A DNA stretch of 49,362 nt, from the NCBI RefSeq assembly GCF_020748185.1, contig NZ_JAHZMO010000025.1, positions 1 to 49,362 on the forward strand, written 5' to 3'. Under the pieces are notes generated by a model. That model saw only the letters and a list, made by a program, of their open reading frames with translations, searched no databases and was not told the origin of the DNA. The translations under genes were made by a program, and so were the position numbers. This stretch comes from Terrisporobacter petrolearius (GTDB lineage: Bacteria; Bacillota; Clostridia; Peptostreptococcales; Peptostreptococcaceae). This document shows, one piece after another, positions 33,460 through 40,848 of this stretch (the first letter of the stretch is position 1; every line of letters starts with the position of its first letter).

Positions 33460-34629
33460 ATGAGTTATAAATTTGATGATGTAATTGATAGAAGTAATAA
33501 TTTTTCAGCAAAGTGGTCAGAAATGGATAAAAAATATGGTACTAATGACCTTTTACCTATGTGGATAGCAGATATGGATTTCGAGACAGCACCATGCATA
33601 ATAAATGAACTTAGAAATAGATTAGAAGAAGGCATTTATGGATACACAACTAGACCAGCATCGTATAATAAGTCTATTGTGAATTGGGCTAAGAGAAGAT
33701 ATGGTTGGCAAATTAAACCAGAGTGGCTAATATTTAGTCCAGGGGTAATTCCAACTATAAGTATATTAATACAAGAAATGACTAAAGAAAACGATAAAAT
33801 AATGATACAAGAGCCTGTTTACAGCCCATTTAATAGTGTTGTAAACCAAAATAAAAGAGATCTTGTAATAAGTCCACTAGTAAAATTAGAAGATGGAAAC
33901 TATATAATGGATTATGAAGATATAGAATCAAAAATTAAAGATGTAAAAATGTTTATACTTTGTAATCCACACAATCCAGTGGGTAGAGTCTGGACCAGAG
34001 AAGAGTTAATAAAATTAGGTGACATATGTATGAAGCACAATGTATTAGTAATATCGGACGAAATACATAGTGATATAATATTAAAAAATCATAAACATAC
34101 TCCTTTTGCTTCAATAAGTGAAGAGTTTGCACAAAATAGTATAACTTGTATGGCCCCAACTAAAACATTTAATATAGCTGGGCTTCAAATGTCTCAAGTT
34201 ATACTACCAAATGAAAATTACTACAAAATATTAGATGATGCTTTCATAAGATTAGATATAAGAAGAAACAATGCATTTAGTTTAGTAGCTACTCAAGCAG
34301 CTTATAACGAAGGTGAGGAGTGGTTAGAAGAATATCTTGAATACCTAGAAGGTAATATAGATTTTGCTATAAATTATATAAAAGAAAATATACCATCTCT
34401 AAAAGTTAGAAAACCAGAAGGTACTTATTTACTATGGGTAGACTTCAGTTATACTGGATTAAGCGATGATGAAGTTTGTAAATTATTAGTTGAAAAAGGG
34501 AAGGTAGCTTTAAATAGTGGAAATTCTTTCGGTATTGGAGGAAAAGGGTATCAAAGGATAAACCTTGCCTGCCCAAGATCTATGGTCGAAGAAGGATTAA
34601 ATAGAATAAAAAAAGCTATAATTGGATAG
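33460..34629 (+). CDS. MalY/PatB-type PLP-dependent C-S lyase/aminotransferase
   Basis: This protein of about 389 residues is a fold-type I PLP enzyme of the MalY/PatB (cystathionine beta-lyase) subgroup. It has an N-terminal KWSEMDKKYGTNDLLPMWIADMDF region, CNPHNPVGRVWT (Asn for PLP), VISDEIHSDI (Asp for the PLP ring nitrogen), APTKTFNIAGLQMS with the Schiff-base lysine (Lys235), and a C-terminal RINLACPRS (carboxylate-binding Arg). Such enzymes split cystathionine or cysteine to pyruvate (through 2-aminoacrylate), ammonia and a thiol. The ATG at 33460 follows GGAGG (33444-33448); the open extension to 33391 contains the sigma-54 promoter. Linked by context to RidA. Confidence 0.9.
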   Translation: MSYKFDDVIDRSNNFSAKWSEMDKKYGTNDLLPMWIADMDFETAPCIINELRNRLEEGIYGYTTRPASYNKSIVNWAKRRYGWQIKPEWLIFSPGVIPTISILIQEMTKENDKIMIQEPVYSPFNSVVNQNKRDLVISPLVKLEDGNYIMDYEDIESKIKDVKMFILCNPHNPVGRVWTREELIKLGDICMKHNVLVISDEIHSDIILKNHKHTPFASISEEFAQNSITCMAPTKTFNIAGLQMSQVILPNENYYKILDDAFIRLDIRRNNAFSLVATQAAYNEGEEWLEEYLEYLEGNIDFAINYIKENIPSLKVRKPEGTYLLWVDFSYTGLSDDEVCKLLVEKGKVALNSGNSFGIGGKGYQRINLACPRSMVEEGLNRIKKAIIG

Positions 34630-34637
34630 TTACAGCA

Positions 34638-34665
34638 GACTAGCTTAATGATAATTAAGCTAGTC
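34638..34665 (+). other. Intercistronic hairpin without T-tract
   Basis: A perfect 12-bp stem, GACTAGCTTAAT (34638-34649) with ATTAAGCTAGTC (34654-34665), and a GATA loop. No T-run follows (ATAATAGG), so it is more likely an mRNA-stabilising, processing or attenuation structure than a full terminator between the lyase gene and nhaC. Confidence 0.6.
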
Positions 34666-34694
34666 ATAATAGGAAAAGTTATCTGCGTTTAAAA

Positions 34695-34708
34695 TGATAA
34701 CGTTATCT
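34695..34708 (+). promoter_or_regulatory. cre-like palindrome upstream of nhaC
   Basis: TGATAACGTTATCT contains the perfect 12-bp palindrome GATAACGTTATC and matches the CcpA cre consensus TGNAARCGNWWWCA at 12 of 14 positions. A related GTTATCTG lies 23 bases upstream. It is 42 bp before nhaC. Could be a catabolite-repression site or an operator of another LacI-type protein. Confidence 0.4.
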
Positions 34709-34749
34709 GGACGTTTGAGTAAAAAAATCAAAAAGGATGGAAATATGAA

Positions 34750-36180
34750 ATGAGTATGAATATTGAAAAAAGAAAACCTACATTTAAGTTTGCGGCTTTA
34801 GTTATGATCGCAATTATATCTCTAACTACAGTTGGTATGGTTGTATTTAATGCATCAATAACAATAATGTTTTTGTTATCATGGTTAATAGTAGTACCAG
34901 CAGCTATGAAATTAGGTTATACGAATAGTGAAATTGAAGAATTAGGATTTGACGTAGGAAAGGGAGCTTTCCAATCCAACTTAATTGTACTTTCTGTTGG
35001 AGTGTTAATTGCTGCCTGGATAGCAGCAGGTACAATTCCTACTATAGTTTATGGTGGGCTTGCAATGATAACACCTAAATATTTTTTAGTTACAACATTT
35101 ATAGTATGTTCTTTAACATCTGTAGCCACGGGAACTTCTTGGGGGACTTTAGGAACTTCTGGTATAGCTTTAATGAGTATAGGTACTAGTATGGGAGTTC
35201 CTGCTGGTTTAACTGCTGGAGCAATAATATCTGGTGCATTCTTTGGTGATAAGATTTCACCACTTTCAGATACTACAAACTTATCAGCCGCAGTTTGTAA
35301 AACAGATGTTATAACTCATATAAAACATATGACTTCGTCAACGGTGCCATCTTATATAATATGTACTGTTTTATATGCAGTTATGGGATTTAAATATGCT
35401 AATAACACTATAGATTATAATCAAATAAATCAAGTAATGGAAGTTATAAAAGCTAATTTTAATATAGGATTTATAGCAGTAATTCCAATAATATTCTTAT
35501 TTATTTTATTATTATTGCAAAAGCCACCTATAGTTTCTATATTATCTTCTGCAGTAGTAGGTTCAGTTATAGCATTTATTCAAGAAGGAGAAAGTGTTAA
35601 CAAATTACTAGGTTATATGCTTAATGGTTACTCTATAGAGACAGGCCTTACTTATACAGACGGATTGCTAAATAGAGGTGGAATAATGAGCATGGCGGAG
35701 ACTGTACTTTTAGTGTTTGTAGTATTTGTAATAGCTGGTATACTACAAAAGACAGGGTTCTTAGAAGTGTTATTAGAGCCTATGTTAAATAAAATAGGAA
35801 AATCAAGAACTAAACTAATTGGAAGTACATTTATAGCTAGTTATCTTGCAAATGCATTTAGTTCATCTATGATGTTTACTTCTGTATTTGTTGGGACTGT
35901 AATGTCACCCTTATACAAGGAATTTAAGTTAAAGCCAGAAAATTTATCTAGAATAATACAAGATACTGCAACAATTGGTGCACCATTAATACCTTGGAAT
36001 TCTAATGCCATATTTTGTAGTCAAACATTAGGTGTTAGTCCATATGAGTTTATACCATACTGTTTCATAAGTTGGATAACTCCAATAATAACATTTATAT
36101 ATGGTGTGACTGGATTTACAATGACTACTTATACAGATGAAGAATTTGATATAATTGCTGAATCTGTAGACGCTATATAA
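34750..36180 (+). CDS. nhaC: NhaC-family Na+/H+ antiporter
   Basis: This 476-residue polytopic membrane protein of the NhaC family has about 11-12 membrane segments, with GTSWGTLGTSGIALMSIG (about residues 129-146), GAFFGDKISPLSDTTNLSAAV (about 162-182) and a late FSSSMMFTSVFVG segment. NhaC proteins exchange Na+ for H+; some clostridial members encoded with amino-acid catabolic genes are thought to move organic acids or amino acids instead. Downstream of the C-S lyase and possibly co-transcribed, with an intercistronic hairpin and a cre-like palindrome in the 120-bp gap. AAAGGATGG serves as ribosome site. Confidence 0.9.
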   Translation: MSMNIEKRKPTFKFAALVMIAIISLTTVGMVVFNASITIMFLLSWLIVVPAAMKLGYTNSEIEELGFDVGKGAFQSNLIVLSVGVLIAAWIAAGTIPTIVYGGLAMITPKYFLVTTFIVCSLTSVATGTSWGTLGTSGIALMSIGTSMGVPAGLTAGAIISGAFFGDKISPLSDTTNLSAAVCKTDVITHIKHMTSSTVPSYIICTVLYAVMGFKYANNTIDYNQINQVMEVIKANFNIGFIAVIPIIFLFILLLLQKPPIVSILSSAVVGSVIAFIQEGESVNKLLGYMLNGYSIETGLTYTDGLLNRGGIMSMAETVLLVFVVFVIAGILQKTGFLEVLLEPMLNKIGKSRTKLIGSTFIASYLANAFSSSMMFTSVFVGTVMSPLYKEFKLKPENLSRIIQDTATIGAPLIPWNSNAIFCSQTLGVSPYEFIPYCFISWITPIITFIYGVTGFTMTTYTDEEFDIIAESVDAI

Positions 36181-36196
36181 AGAGGAGTAAATATAT

Positions 36197-36469
36197 ATGG
36201 AGTTTCATTATTACTATATAATTCAAGATATTATAGGCATACTCATGGCGTTTATAGGTATACGGATGCTTGCATTAAGTATACGAATGATTTTATCTAA
36301 AAAAAATGCTAAAAATATAATAGTACTATCTGTTAGCTATGTTTTGATTGCTGCTTCAGGGATTAATTTATTATTATATAATTTTGAAATAAAAACTTGG
36401 ATTAGAAGTATAGCTTTTGTGATTTTAAGCTTATTGATTACAAAAATAGTTAATATTAGAGAAAAGTAA
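36197..36469 (+). CDS. Small membrane protein of unknown function
   Basis: This 90-residue protein has three predicted hydrophobic segments (about residues 8-30, 40-60 and 66-82) and no recognisable family. It starts 16 bp after nhaC with GAGGAG, so it is very likely the last gene of the same transcript, before the terminator at 36491-36526. It may be an accessory to the antiporter; nothing in the sequence proves it. Confidence 0.65.
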   Translation: MEFHYYYIIQDIIGILMAFIGIRMLALSIRMILSKKNAKNIIVLSVSYVLIAASGINLLLYNFEIKTWIRSIAFVILSLLITKIVNIREK

Positions 36470-36490
36470 TACAAAGATACATTAATTTTA

Positions 36491-36531
36491 AAAGAATCAC
36501 TCTGATAGCCATTAGAGTGATTCTTTATTTT
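36491..36531 (+). terminator. Rho-independent terminator after the nhaC operon
   Basis: A perfect 13-bp stem, AAAGAATCACTCT (36491-36503) with AGAGTGATTCTTT (36514-36526), then ATTTTAT. Confidence 0.9.
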
Positions 36532-36550
36532 ATCCAACATTGAAATTAAT

Positions 36551-36582
36551 AAAAAGATATTGCCTAAAGACAATATCTTTTT
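36551..36582 (-). terminator. Terminator of the second MerR gene (bidirectional)
   Basis: A perfect 12-bp stem, AAAAAGATATTG (36551-36562) with CAATATCTTTTT (36571-36582). It lies just after the stop of the minus-strand MerR gene and has T-tracts in both directions. Confidence 0.85.
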
Positions 36583-36587
36583 ATATT

Positions 36588-37418
36588 TTAGAAAGAAAGG
36601 TCGCTTAAAAGTTTAACTGGAATCTGAACTTGTGTAACGTACTCATCTTCTAGGGAAGTTTCGTAAACATCTATTTTGTAAATCTCTATAGGATCACCTA
36701 AAATAGTATATTTATTAATCTCGATAAATTTGTAAAGTATTTCAAAAACTTGTTCATACTGATTATAGTCACCTTTGTAAGTATACGTAACATAGTACCC
36801 TTCATCTAAGACAAAGTTATAATCAGAAGCATCCTCATCTAATAAACAAAATGTATGCTTGTAATAATTATAAATTCCGTTGGAAATACTTTTAGAATCA
36901 AAAACAGCTCCAAAGTTGCTATTACCTAATACATAAAACTTATCTTCAAATTTATCGCTTAATTTTTGGATTAAATAATCATTATTTTCTGCAAAAGACT
37001 CGTTGGAATCTACTGTAAGTGCTTTTCTTTTGGTCATATATAAAAGTTCAATTCTATTAAAAGTAGTATGCTCTATACATTTGTCTATAGAGGACAATCT
37101 TTTGCTTAAAGAGTCTTTGTGAGAATTTAAAACTTCTACCTTTTTTTCTATTAAATCAATTTCTTCAGAAAGCATTTTTCTAGTAGTTTCAATATTTCTA
37201 TTTTCAATATATTCTTTGATTCTTTGCATAGAAAAATCTAGAGTTCTAAGCTCACGAATAAGATTTAAGTTGCATATATCTTTAATTGTGTACATTCTAT
37301 AGGAATTGGTGTCTCTAGTAGGATTTAAAAGACCTAGTTTCTCATAGTATTTTATTGAATCTCTACCTAATTTATATATCTTTGAAAGTTCACCAGTTTT
37401 ATAATATTTTCTTTTCAA
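36588..37418 (-). CDS. MerR-family regulator of the second divergent MATE gene
   Basis: This 276-residue MerR-family activator has a winged HTH (about residues 5-75; YKTGELSKIYKLGRDSIKYYEK, NSYRMYTIKD), a coiled coil (about 78-120) and a GyrI/BmrR-like C-terminal sensor domain ending ...VTQVQIPVKLLSDLSF. It is paralogous to the regulator at 239-1078 and arranged in the same way, divergent from a MATE transporter across a promoter with a 19-bp spacer. The C-terminus is intact here, which shows what the IS-adjacent copy has lost. The inducer is unknown. Confidence 0.88.
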   Translation of the reverse strand: MKRKYYKTGELSKIYKLGRDSIKYYEKLGLLNPTRDTNSYRMYTIKDICNLNLIRELRTLDFSMQRIKEYIENRNIETTRKMLSEEIDLIEKKVEVLNSHKDSLSKRLSSIDKCIEHTTFNRIELLYMTKRKALTVDSNESFAENNDYLIQKLSDKFEDKFYVLGNSNFGAVFDSKSISNGIYNYYKHTFCLLDEDASDYNFVLDEGYYVTYTYKGDYNQYEQVFEILYKFIEINKYTILGDPIEIYKIDVYETSLEDEYVTQVQIPVKLLSDLSF

Positions 37419-37450
37419 AAAATCACCTCAAAAAAATTAAAAAATATTTA

Positions 37451-37481
37451 TTGACATGTGTATTATACCACAGTTTATAGT
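37451..37481 (+). promoter_or_regulatory. MerR-type promoter for the second MATE gene
   Basis: TTGACA (37451-37456) and TATAGT (37476-37481) are 19 bp apart, the MerR-activated spacing. A 9-bp palindrome, GTATTATAC (37460-37468), lies in the spacer. The dyad is shorter than in the first MerR/MATE promoter, so the operator is less certain than the promoter. Confidence 0.65.
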
Positions 37482-37506
37482 TTTATAGTGGAAGGAGATG
37501 AATAAT

Positions 37507-38844
37507 ATGGAAAATACAATAAGTTTAAAATCGCAATTTAAAAAGTATGTAGTACCTTCAGTAGCAGCAATGTGGGTATTTTCATTATATTCAATGGTAG
37601 ACGGGATATTTGTAAGTAAAGGAGTAGGCAGTGATGCTCTGGCAGCAGTAAATATATCTACACCATACATTAATATGTTATTTGCAATATCTATTTTATT
37701 CGCAACGGGGGCAAGTACTGTAGTTGCTATTAAGTTAGGAAGTTCAGAGAATAAAAAAGCAAATGAGTATTTTACATTAAATTTAGTTGTAATGGTAATA
37801 TTAGCAGTAATTATAATGTTAATCAGTTTATTAAATTTAGATAAAATAGCAGTATTCTTAGGTGCAACTAGCTCAACAGTGGTTTATGTTAAAGAATATG
37901 TGGGAACTATAATGCTGTTTGTTTTATTTTATTTAGCTTCCTACTACTTAGAGGTCTTAATAAAAAGTGATGGTTATCCTCATCTTGCAACAATAGGTGT
38001 AATAATATCTGCAATAACTAATATAGTATTGGATTATATATTTGTAATAAAACTTGGTTATGGAGTTAAAGGAGCTGCATATGCAACGGGAATAGCAAGA
38101 GTATTTTCATTCTCATTTTTCTTTATACATTTTTTAAGAAAAAGAGGTAAGCTTAAATTTACGAAATTCCATTTTGATTTTGGTGTTGTCAAAAAAGTAC
38201 TATTTATAGGTATTCCAGATTCTGCAACAGAATTAAGTGTGGCAGTTGTAATTTTAATTTTTAATCAAAGTATATTAAGAGTAATTGGTGAAAATGCATT
38301 AGTAAGTTATAGTGTTGTTTGTTATATAAACACATTGGTTCTAACAACTATGATGGGAATATCACAAGGAATACAACCAATTTGTAGTTATTATTATGGC
38401 AAAAAAGATAAAGATTCTGTTTTATCAATTTTAAAAATGGGAATGAAAACAATAAAAATTTCATCAATTGTGTCATTTTTAATAGTATTTGTATTTGCAA
38501 ATCAATTGGTATCATTATTTCTTAACAATGTAGACGAAGGATTATTTAATTATACAGTAAATGTTTTAAGGATATTTTCACCAGCATTTTTAATAATGGG
38601 ATATAATGTAATAACTTCAGGATTCTGTGTGGCTGTAGATATGCCGGTTCAAGCAGGAATAGTATCATTAGGTAGGGGAGTTGTTGTAATAACAATAACT
38701 TTAATAGTGATGATTCTTATATTTGGTGGATTTGGTATATGGATAGCAACGCTTGTATCTGAGCTTATTGTACTTGCGATTTCTAAAAATGTACTTAAGA
38801 AGAGCAAAGAAAGTATAGAATATGAATATAGTGAAGCGGTATGA
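37507..38844 (+). CDS. MATE-family efflux transporter (second copy)
   Basis: This protein of about 445 residues is a MATE transporter with roughly 12 membrane segments. It has YVVPSVAAMWVFSLYSMVDGIFVSKG at the N-terminus, FATGASTVVAIKLG and NIVLDYIFVIKLGYGVKGAAYAT in mid-protein, closely parallel to the protein at 1161-2525. The frame is open from 37498, but that ATG abuts AAGGAG; the ATG at 37507 is correctly spaced nine bases from it. Divergent from its MerR regulator; ends with a terminator and then copy 3 of the dispersed repeat. The substrate is unknown. Confidence 0.92.
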   Translation: MENTISLKSQFKKYVVPSVAAMWVFSLYSMVDGIFVSKGVGSDALAAVNISTPYINMLFAISILFATGASTVVAIKLGSSENKKANEYFTLNLVVMVILAVIIMLISLLNLDKIAVFLGATSSTVVYVKEYVGTIMLFVLFYLASYYLEVLIKSDGYPHLATIGVIISAITNIVLDYIFVIKLGYGVKGAAYATGIARVFSFSFFFIHFLRKRGKLKFTKFHFDFGVVKKVLFIGIPDSATELSVAVVILIFNQSILRVIGENALVSYSVVCYINTLVLTTMMGISQGIQPICSYYYGKKDKDSVLSILKMGMKTIKISSIVSFLIVFVFANQLVSLFLNNVDEGLFNYTVNVLRIFSPAFLIMGYNVITSGFCVAVDMPVQAGIVSLGRGVVVITITLIVMILIFGGFGIWIATLVSELIVLAISKNVLKKSKESIEYEYSEAV

Positions 38845-38864
38845 AGTGAATAAGTTATCAAAAA

Positions 38865-38893
38865 GGTATATTGAAAGAAATATGCCTTTTTTT
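38865..38893 (+). terminator. Rho-independent terminator after the second MATE gene
   Basis: GGTATAT (38865-38871) pairs with ATATGCC (38880-38886, one G-U pair), followed by TTTTTTT. Confidence 0.8.
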
Positions 38894-38991
38894 ATGTTAG
38901 GATATTATAGTTGAATTTACGCTGTTGATAAACTCTGGAATTAAGTTATATAACTCATTTAGAAAATATGAGAAATGTATTTTTGATTAAG

Positions 38992-39048
38992 GTCGTTGCC
39001 TGAAATTTCATAGCGCCCACGCAGTGGCTTAAGCGAAGTGAATTTTTT
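38992..39048 (+). repeat. Dispersed intergenic repeat, copy 3
   Basis: The core contains GGTCGTTGCCTGAAATTTCA followed by TAGCGCCCACGCAGTGGCTT, AAGCGAAGTG and AATTTTTT. A hairpin CCAC-GCA-GTGG lies at 39017-39027. Similarity to copy 2 extends about 90 bases upstream (ATTTAGAAAATAT, AAATGTATTTTTGA). It follows the MATE terminator by about 100 bp. Confidence 0.8.
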
Positions 39049-39091
39049 ATTGGAAGTCAAACATGTTTTAAACTAATATATTACATTCAAA

Positions 39092-39114
39092 ACGTATTTA
39101 TTATAAAAATACGT
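39092..39114 (+). promoter_or_regulatory. Perfect inverted repeat upstream of the molybdopterin-binding gene
   Basis: ACGTATTT (39092-39099), seven bases, AAATACGT (39107-39114). It is AT-rich, without a T-tract, and 35-57 bp upstream of a TATAAT element at 39149. This is the form of an operator for a dimeric regulator; I cannot name the regulator. Confidence 0.5.
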
Positions 39115-39235
39115 ACAATAAACGCTTATTTGATCTAAAAATATGTGTTATAATAATTGATGTATAAAAATATTAAACGCTATTAGTAAAATTTAATTAA
39201 ATATCGAAAATAGACATAATTTAGGAGAGCAGAGT

Positions 39236-40255
39236 ATGAAACAAATAAAAATAGAAGATGCTATAGGTTGTATTTTATCTCATGATGTTACAAAAATAGT
39301 ACCTGGAGAATTTAAAGGAAGATTATTTAAAAAAGGTCATGTTATTAAAAAGGAAGACATACCTAAACTTTTAGATATAGGAAAAGAACATATATATGTT
39401 TGGGAGCCAAAGGAAGGCGAGGTTCATGAAAATGATGCAGCAGTAAGAATAAAAAATTTAGTTTTGGGTGAAAAATGCTACATATCAGATGAAATAAAAG
39501 AGGGTAAAATAGATTTTTTTTCTGCTAAACAAGGGGTATTAAAGGTAAATAAGGACTTACTTTTAAAATTAAATATGTTAGGTGAAATAATAGTATCCAC
39601 GATGCATAACAATACTCCGGTAAAAGTTGGTGAAAAAATAGGATCAACTAGAGTTATTCCTTTAATAATAAATGAAGAAAAAATAATAGAAGCTGAAAAA
39701 TTAATAAAAGAAAAAATAATAAGTGTAAAAGAAATAAAGCCTAAGGAAGCAGTTCTTATAACTACAGGAAATGAGATTTATAAAGGTAGAATAAAAGATG
39801 CTTTTTTACCTGTAATGAAAGAAAAGCTAGAATATTATGGTGGAGAGATAGTAAAACAAATTATTTTACCTGATAATAAAGATATAATAAGATTGAATAT
39901 TTTAAAAGCAATAGAGGAAGAAAAAGCTGATATGATAATTTGTACTGGGGGAATGTCAGTTGATCCAGATGACGTTACACCCTCAGCTATAAAAGATTTT
40001 AATGGCGAGATAGTAACTTATGGTGCACCAGTACTTCCAGGGGCAATGTTTTTACTTGCATATTATAAAAATACACCTATTCTTGGAGTTCCAAGCTGTG
40101 CCATGTATTCCAAAAGAACCATATTTGATCTAGTATTACCAAGGGTTTTAGCAGATGAAAAATTATCTTTTGAAGATATAGCATCCTATGGAAATGGTGG
40201 AATGTGTTTGAGTTGTGGAGTTTGTACTTTCCCTCATTGCTCATTTGGTAAATAG
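39236..40255 (+). CDS. MoeA-like molybdopterin-binding protein with cysteine-rich tail
   Basis: This 339-residue protein has a MoeA/MogA-type molybdopterin-binding domain (about residues 170-310): VLITTGNEIYKG, MIICTGGMSVDPDDVTPSAI and PILGVPSCAMY. The N-terminal half (about 1-165) resembles that of SDMH-linked molybdopterin-binding proteins rather than full MoeA. The C-terminus has a compact cysteine cluster, CLSCGVCTFPHC, which could bind a metal or Fe-S centre. It probably takes part in cofactor handling for the molybdenum hydroxylase 13 kb upstream. GGAGAG precedes the ATG. The MOSC gene follows after 116 bp that contain a short unexplained open stretch. Confidence 0.85.
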   Translation: MKQIKIEDAIGCILSHDVTKIVPGEFKGRLFKKGHVIKKEDIPKLLDIGKEHIYVWEPKEGEVHENDAAVRIKNLVLGEKCYISDEIKEGKIDFFSAKQGVLKVNKDLLLKLNMLGEIIVSTMHNNTPVKVGEKIGSTRVIPLIINEEKIIEAEKLIKEKIISVKEIKPKEAVLITTGNEIYKGRIKDAFLPVMKEKLEYYGGEIVKQIILPDNKDIIRLNILKAIEEEKADMIICTGGMSVDPDDVTPSAIKDFNGEIVTYGAPVLPGAMFLLAYYKNTPILGVPSCAMYSKRTIFDLVLPRVLADEKLSFEDIASYGNGGMCLSCGVCTFPHCSFGK

Positions 40256-40371
40256 GAGCAGCAAAAAAACATAAGGGAACAAATAATAAAGAAATACTAA
40301 ATATAATAAAATCAAAGTTTAAAGATGTAAAAGAATAAAATAAATATATGAACCAAATTGGAGGATAGACA

Positions 40372-40800
40372 ATGGGGAAAGTATTAGCAATTTGTATAAG
40401 CGAGAAAAAAGGAACATTAAAAACTGAAATAAATGAAGCTGAGTTTATTGAAGATTTTGGAATAGAAAATGATGCCCATGCAGGAAAGTGGCATAGGCAA
40501 GTTAGCTTATTGGAATTTAATAAAATAGATGAGTTTAGAAAAAAAGGTGCCAATGTAGATTTTGGAGCTTTTGGAGAAAATTTAGTTGTGGAAGGAATAG
40601 AATTACATACTCTTCCAATAGGTCAGAAAATACAAATAGGCGATGTTTTACTTGAAGTAACTCAAATTGGGAAGAAGTGCCATGATAAATGTCAGATATA
40701 TTATCAAGTAGGAGAATGTATTATGCCTAAGAATGGGATATTTACTAAAGTTCTTAATAGTGGAACTGTACAAGTTGGAGATAAATGTTTATTATTATAA
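40372..40800 (+). CDS. MOSC-domain protein
   Basis: This 142-residue protein is a stand-alone MOSC domain: GIENDAHAGKWHRQVSLLE, DFGAFGENLVVEGIEL, LPIGQKIQIGDVLLEVTQIGKKCHDKC, with the conserved cysteine region in GKKCHDKCQIYYQVGECIMPKNGIF. MOSC domains act in molybdenum cofactor sulfuration or in molybdenum-dependent enzymes; stand-alone versions are common beside cofactor genes. Here it follows a molybdopterin-binding protein. A role in delivering sulfur or selenium to the cofactor is plausible but untested. Start supported by GGAGG; terminated at 40815-40848. Confidence 0.9.
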   Translation: MGKVLAICISEKKGTLKTEINEAEFIEDFGIENDAHAGKWHRQVSLLEFNKIDEFRKKGANVDFGAFGENLVVEGIELHTLPIGQKIQIGDVLLEVTQIGKKCHDKCQIYYQVGECIMPKNGIFTKVLNSGTVQVGDKCLLL

Positions 40801-40814
40801 AAGTTATAAATTTT

Positions 40815-40848
40815 AGCTCATACCAAATAAGGGTATGAGCTATTTATA
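40815..40848 (+). terminator. Rho-independent terminator after the MOSC gene
   Basis: A perfect 10-bp stem, AGCTCATACC (40815-40824) with GGTATGAGCT (40832-40841), followed by ATTTATATA. Confidence 0.8.

Larger units (their letters stand above)
38845..39235 (+). other. Non-coding region between MATE and the molybdopterin-binding protein
   Basis: About 390 bases with no gene. Contents in order: the MATE terminator (38865-38893), copy 3 of the dispersed repeat with its leader (about 38894-39048), a perfect inverted repeat (39092-39114) and a TATAAT -10 candidate at 39149-39154, with a weak TTATTT at 39126. Confidence 0.7.

Noticed and set aside
40256..40371. Possible gene remnant ending ...NIIKSKFKDVKE
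   Set aside because: A 28-codon open stretch without a start codon between the MoeA-like and MOSC genes. It reads like the tail of a protein, but I cannot match it to a family, and chance is possible.
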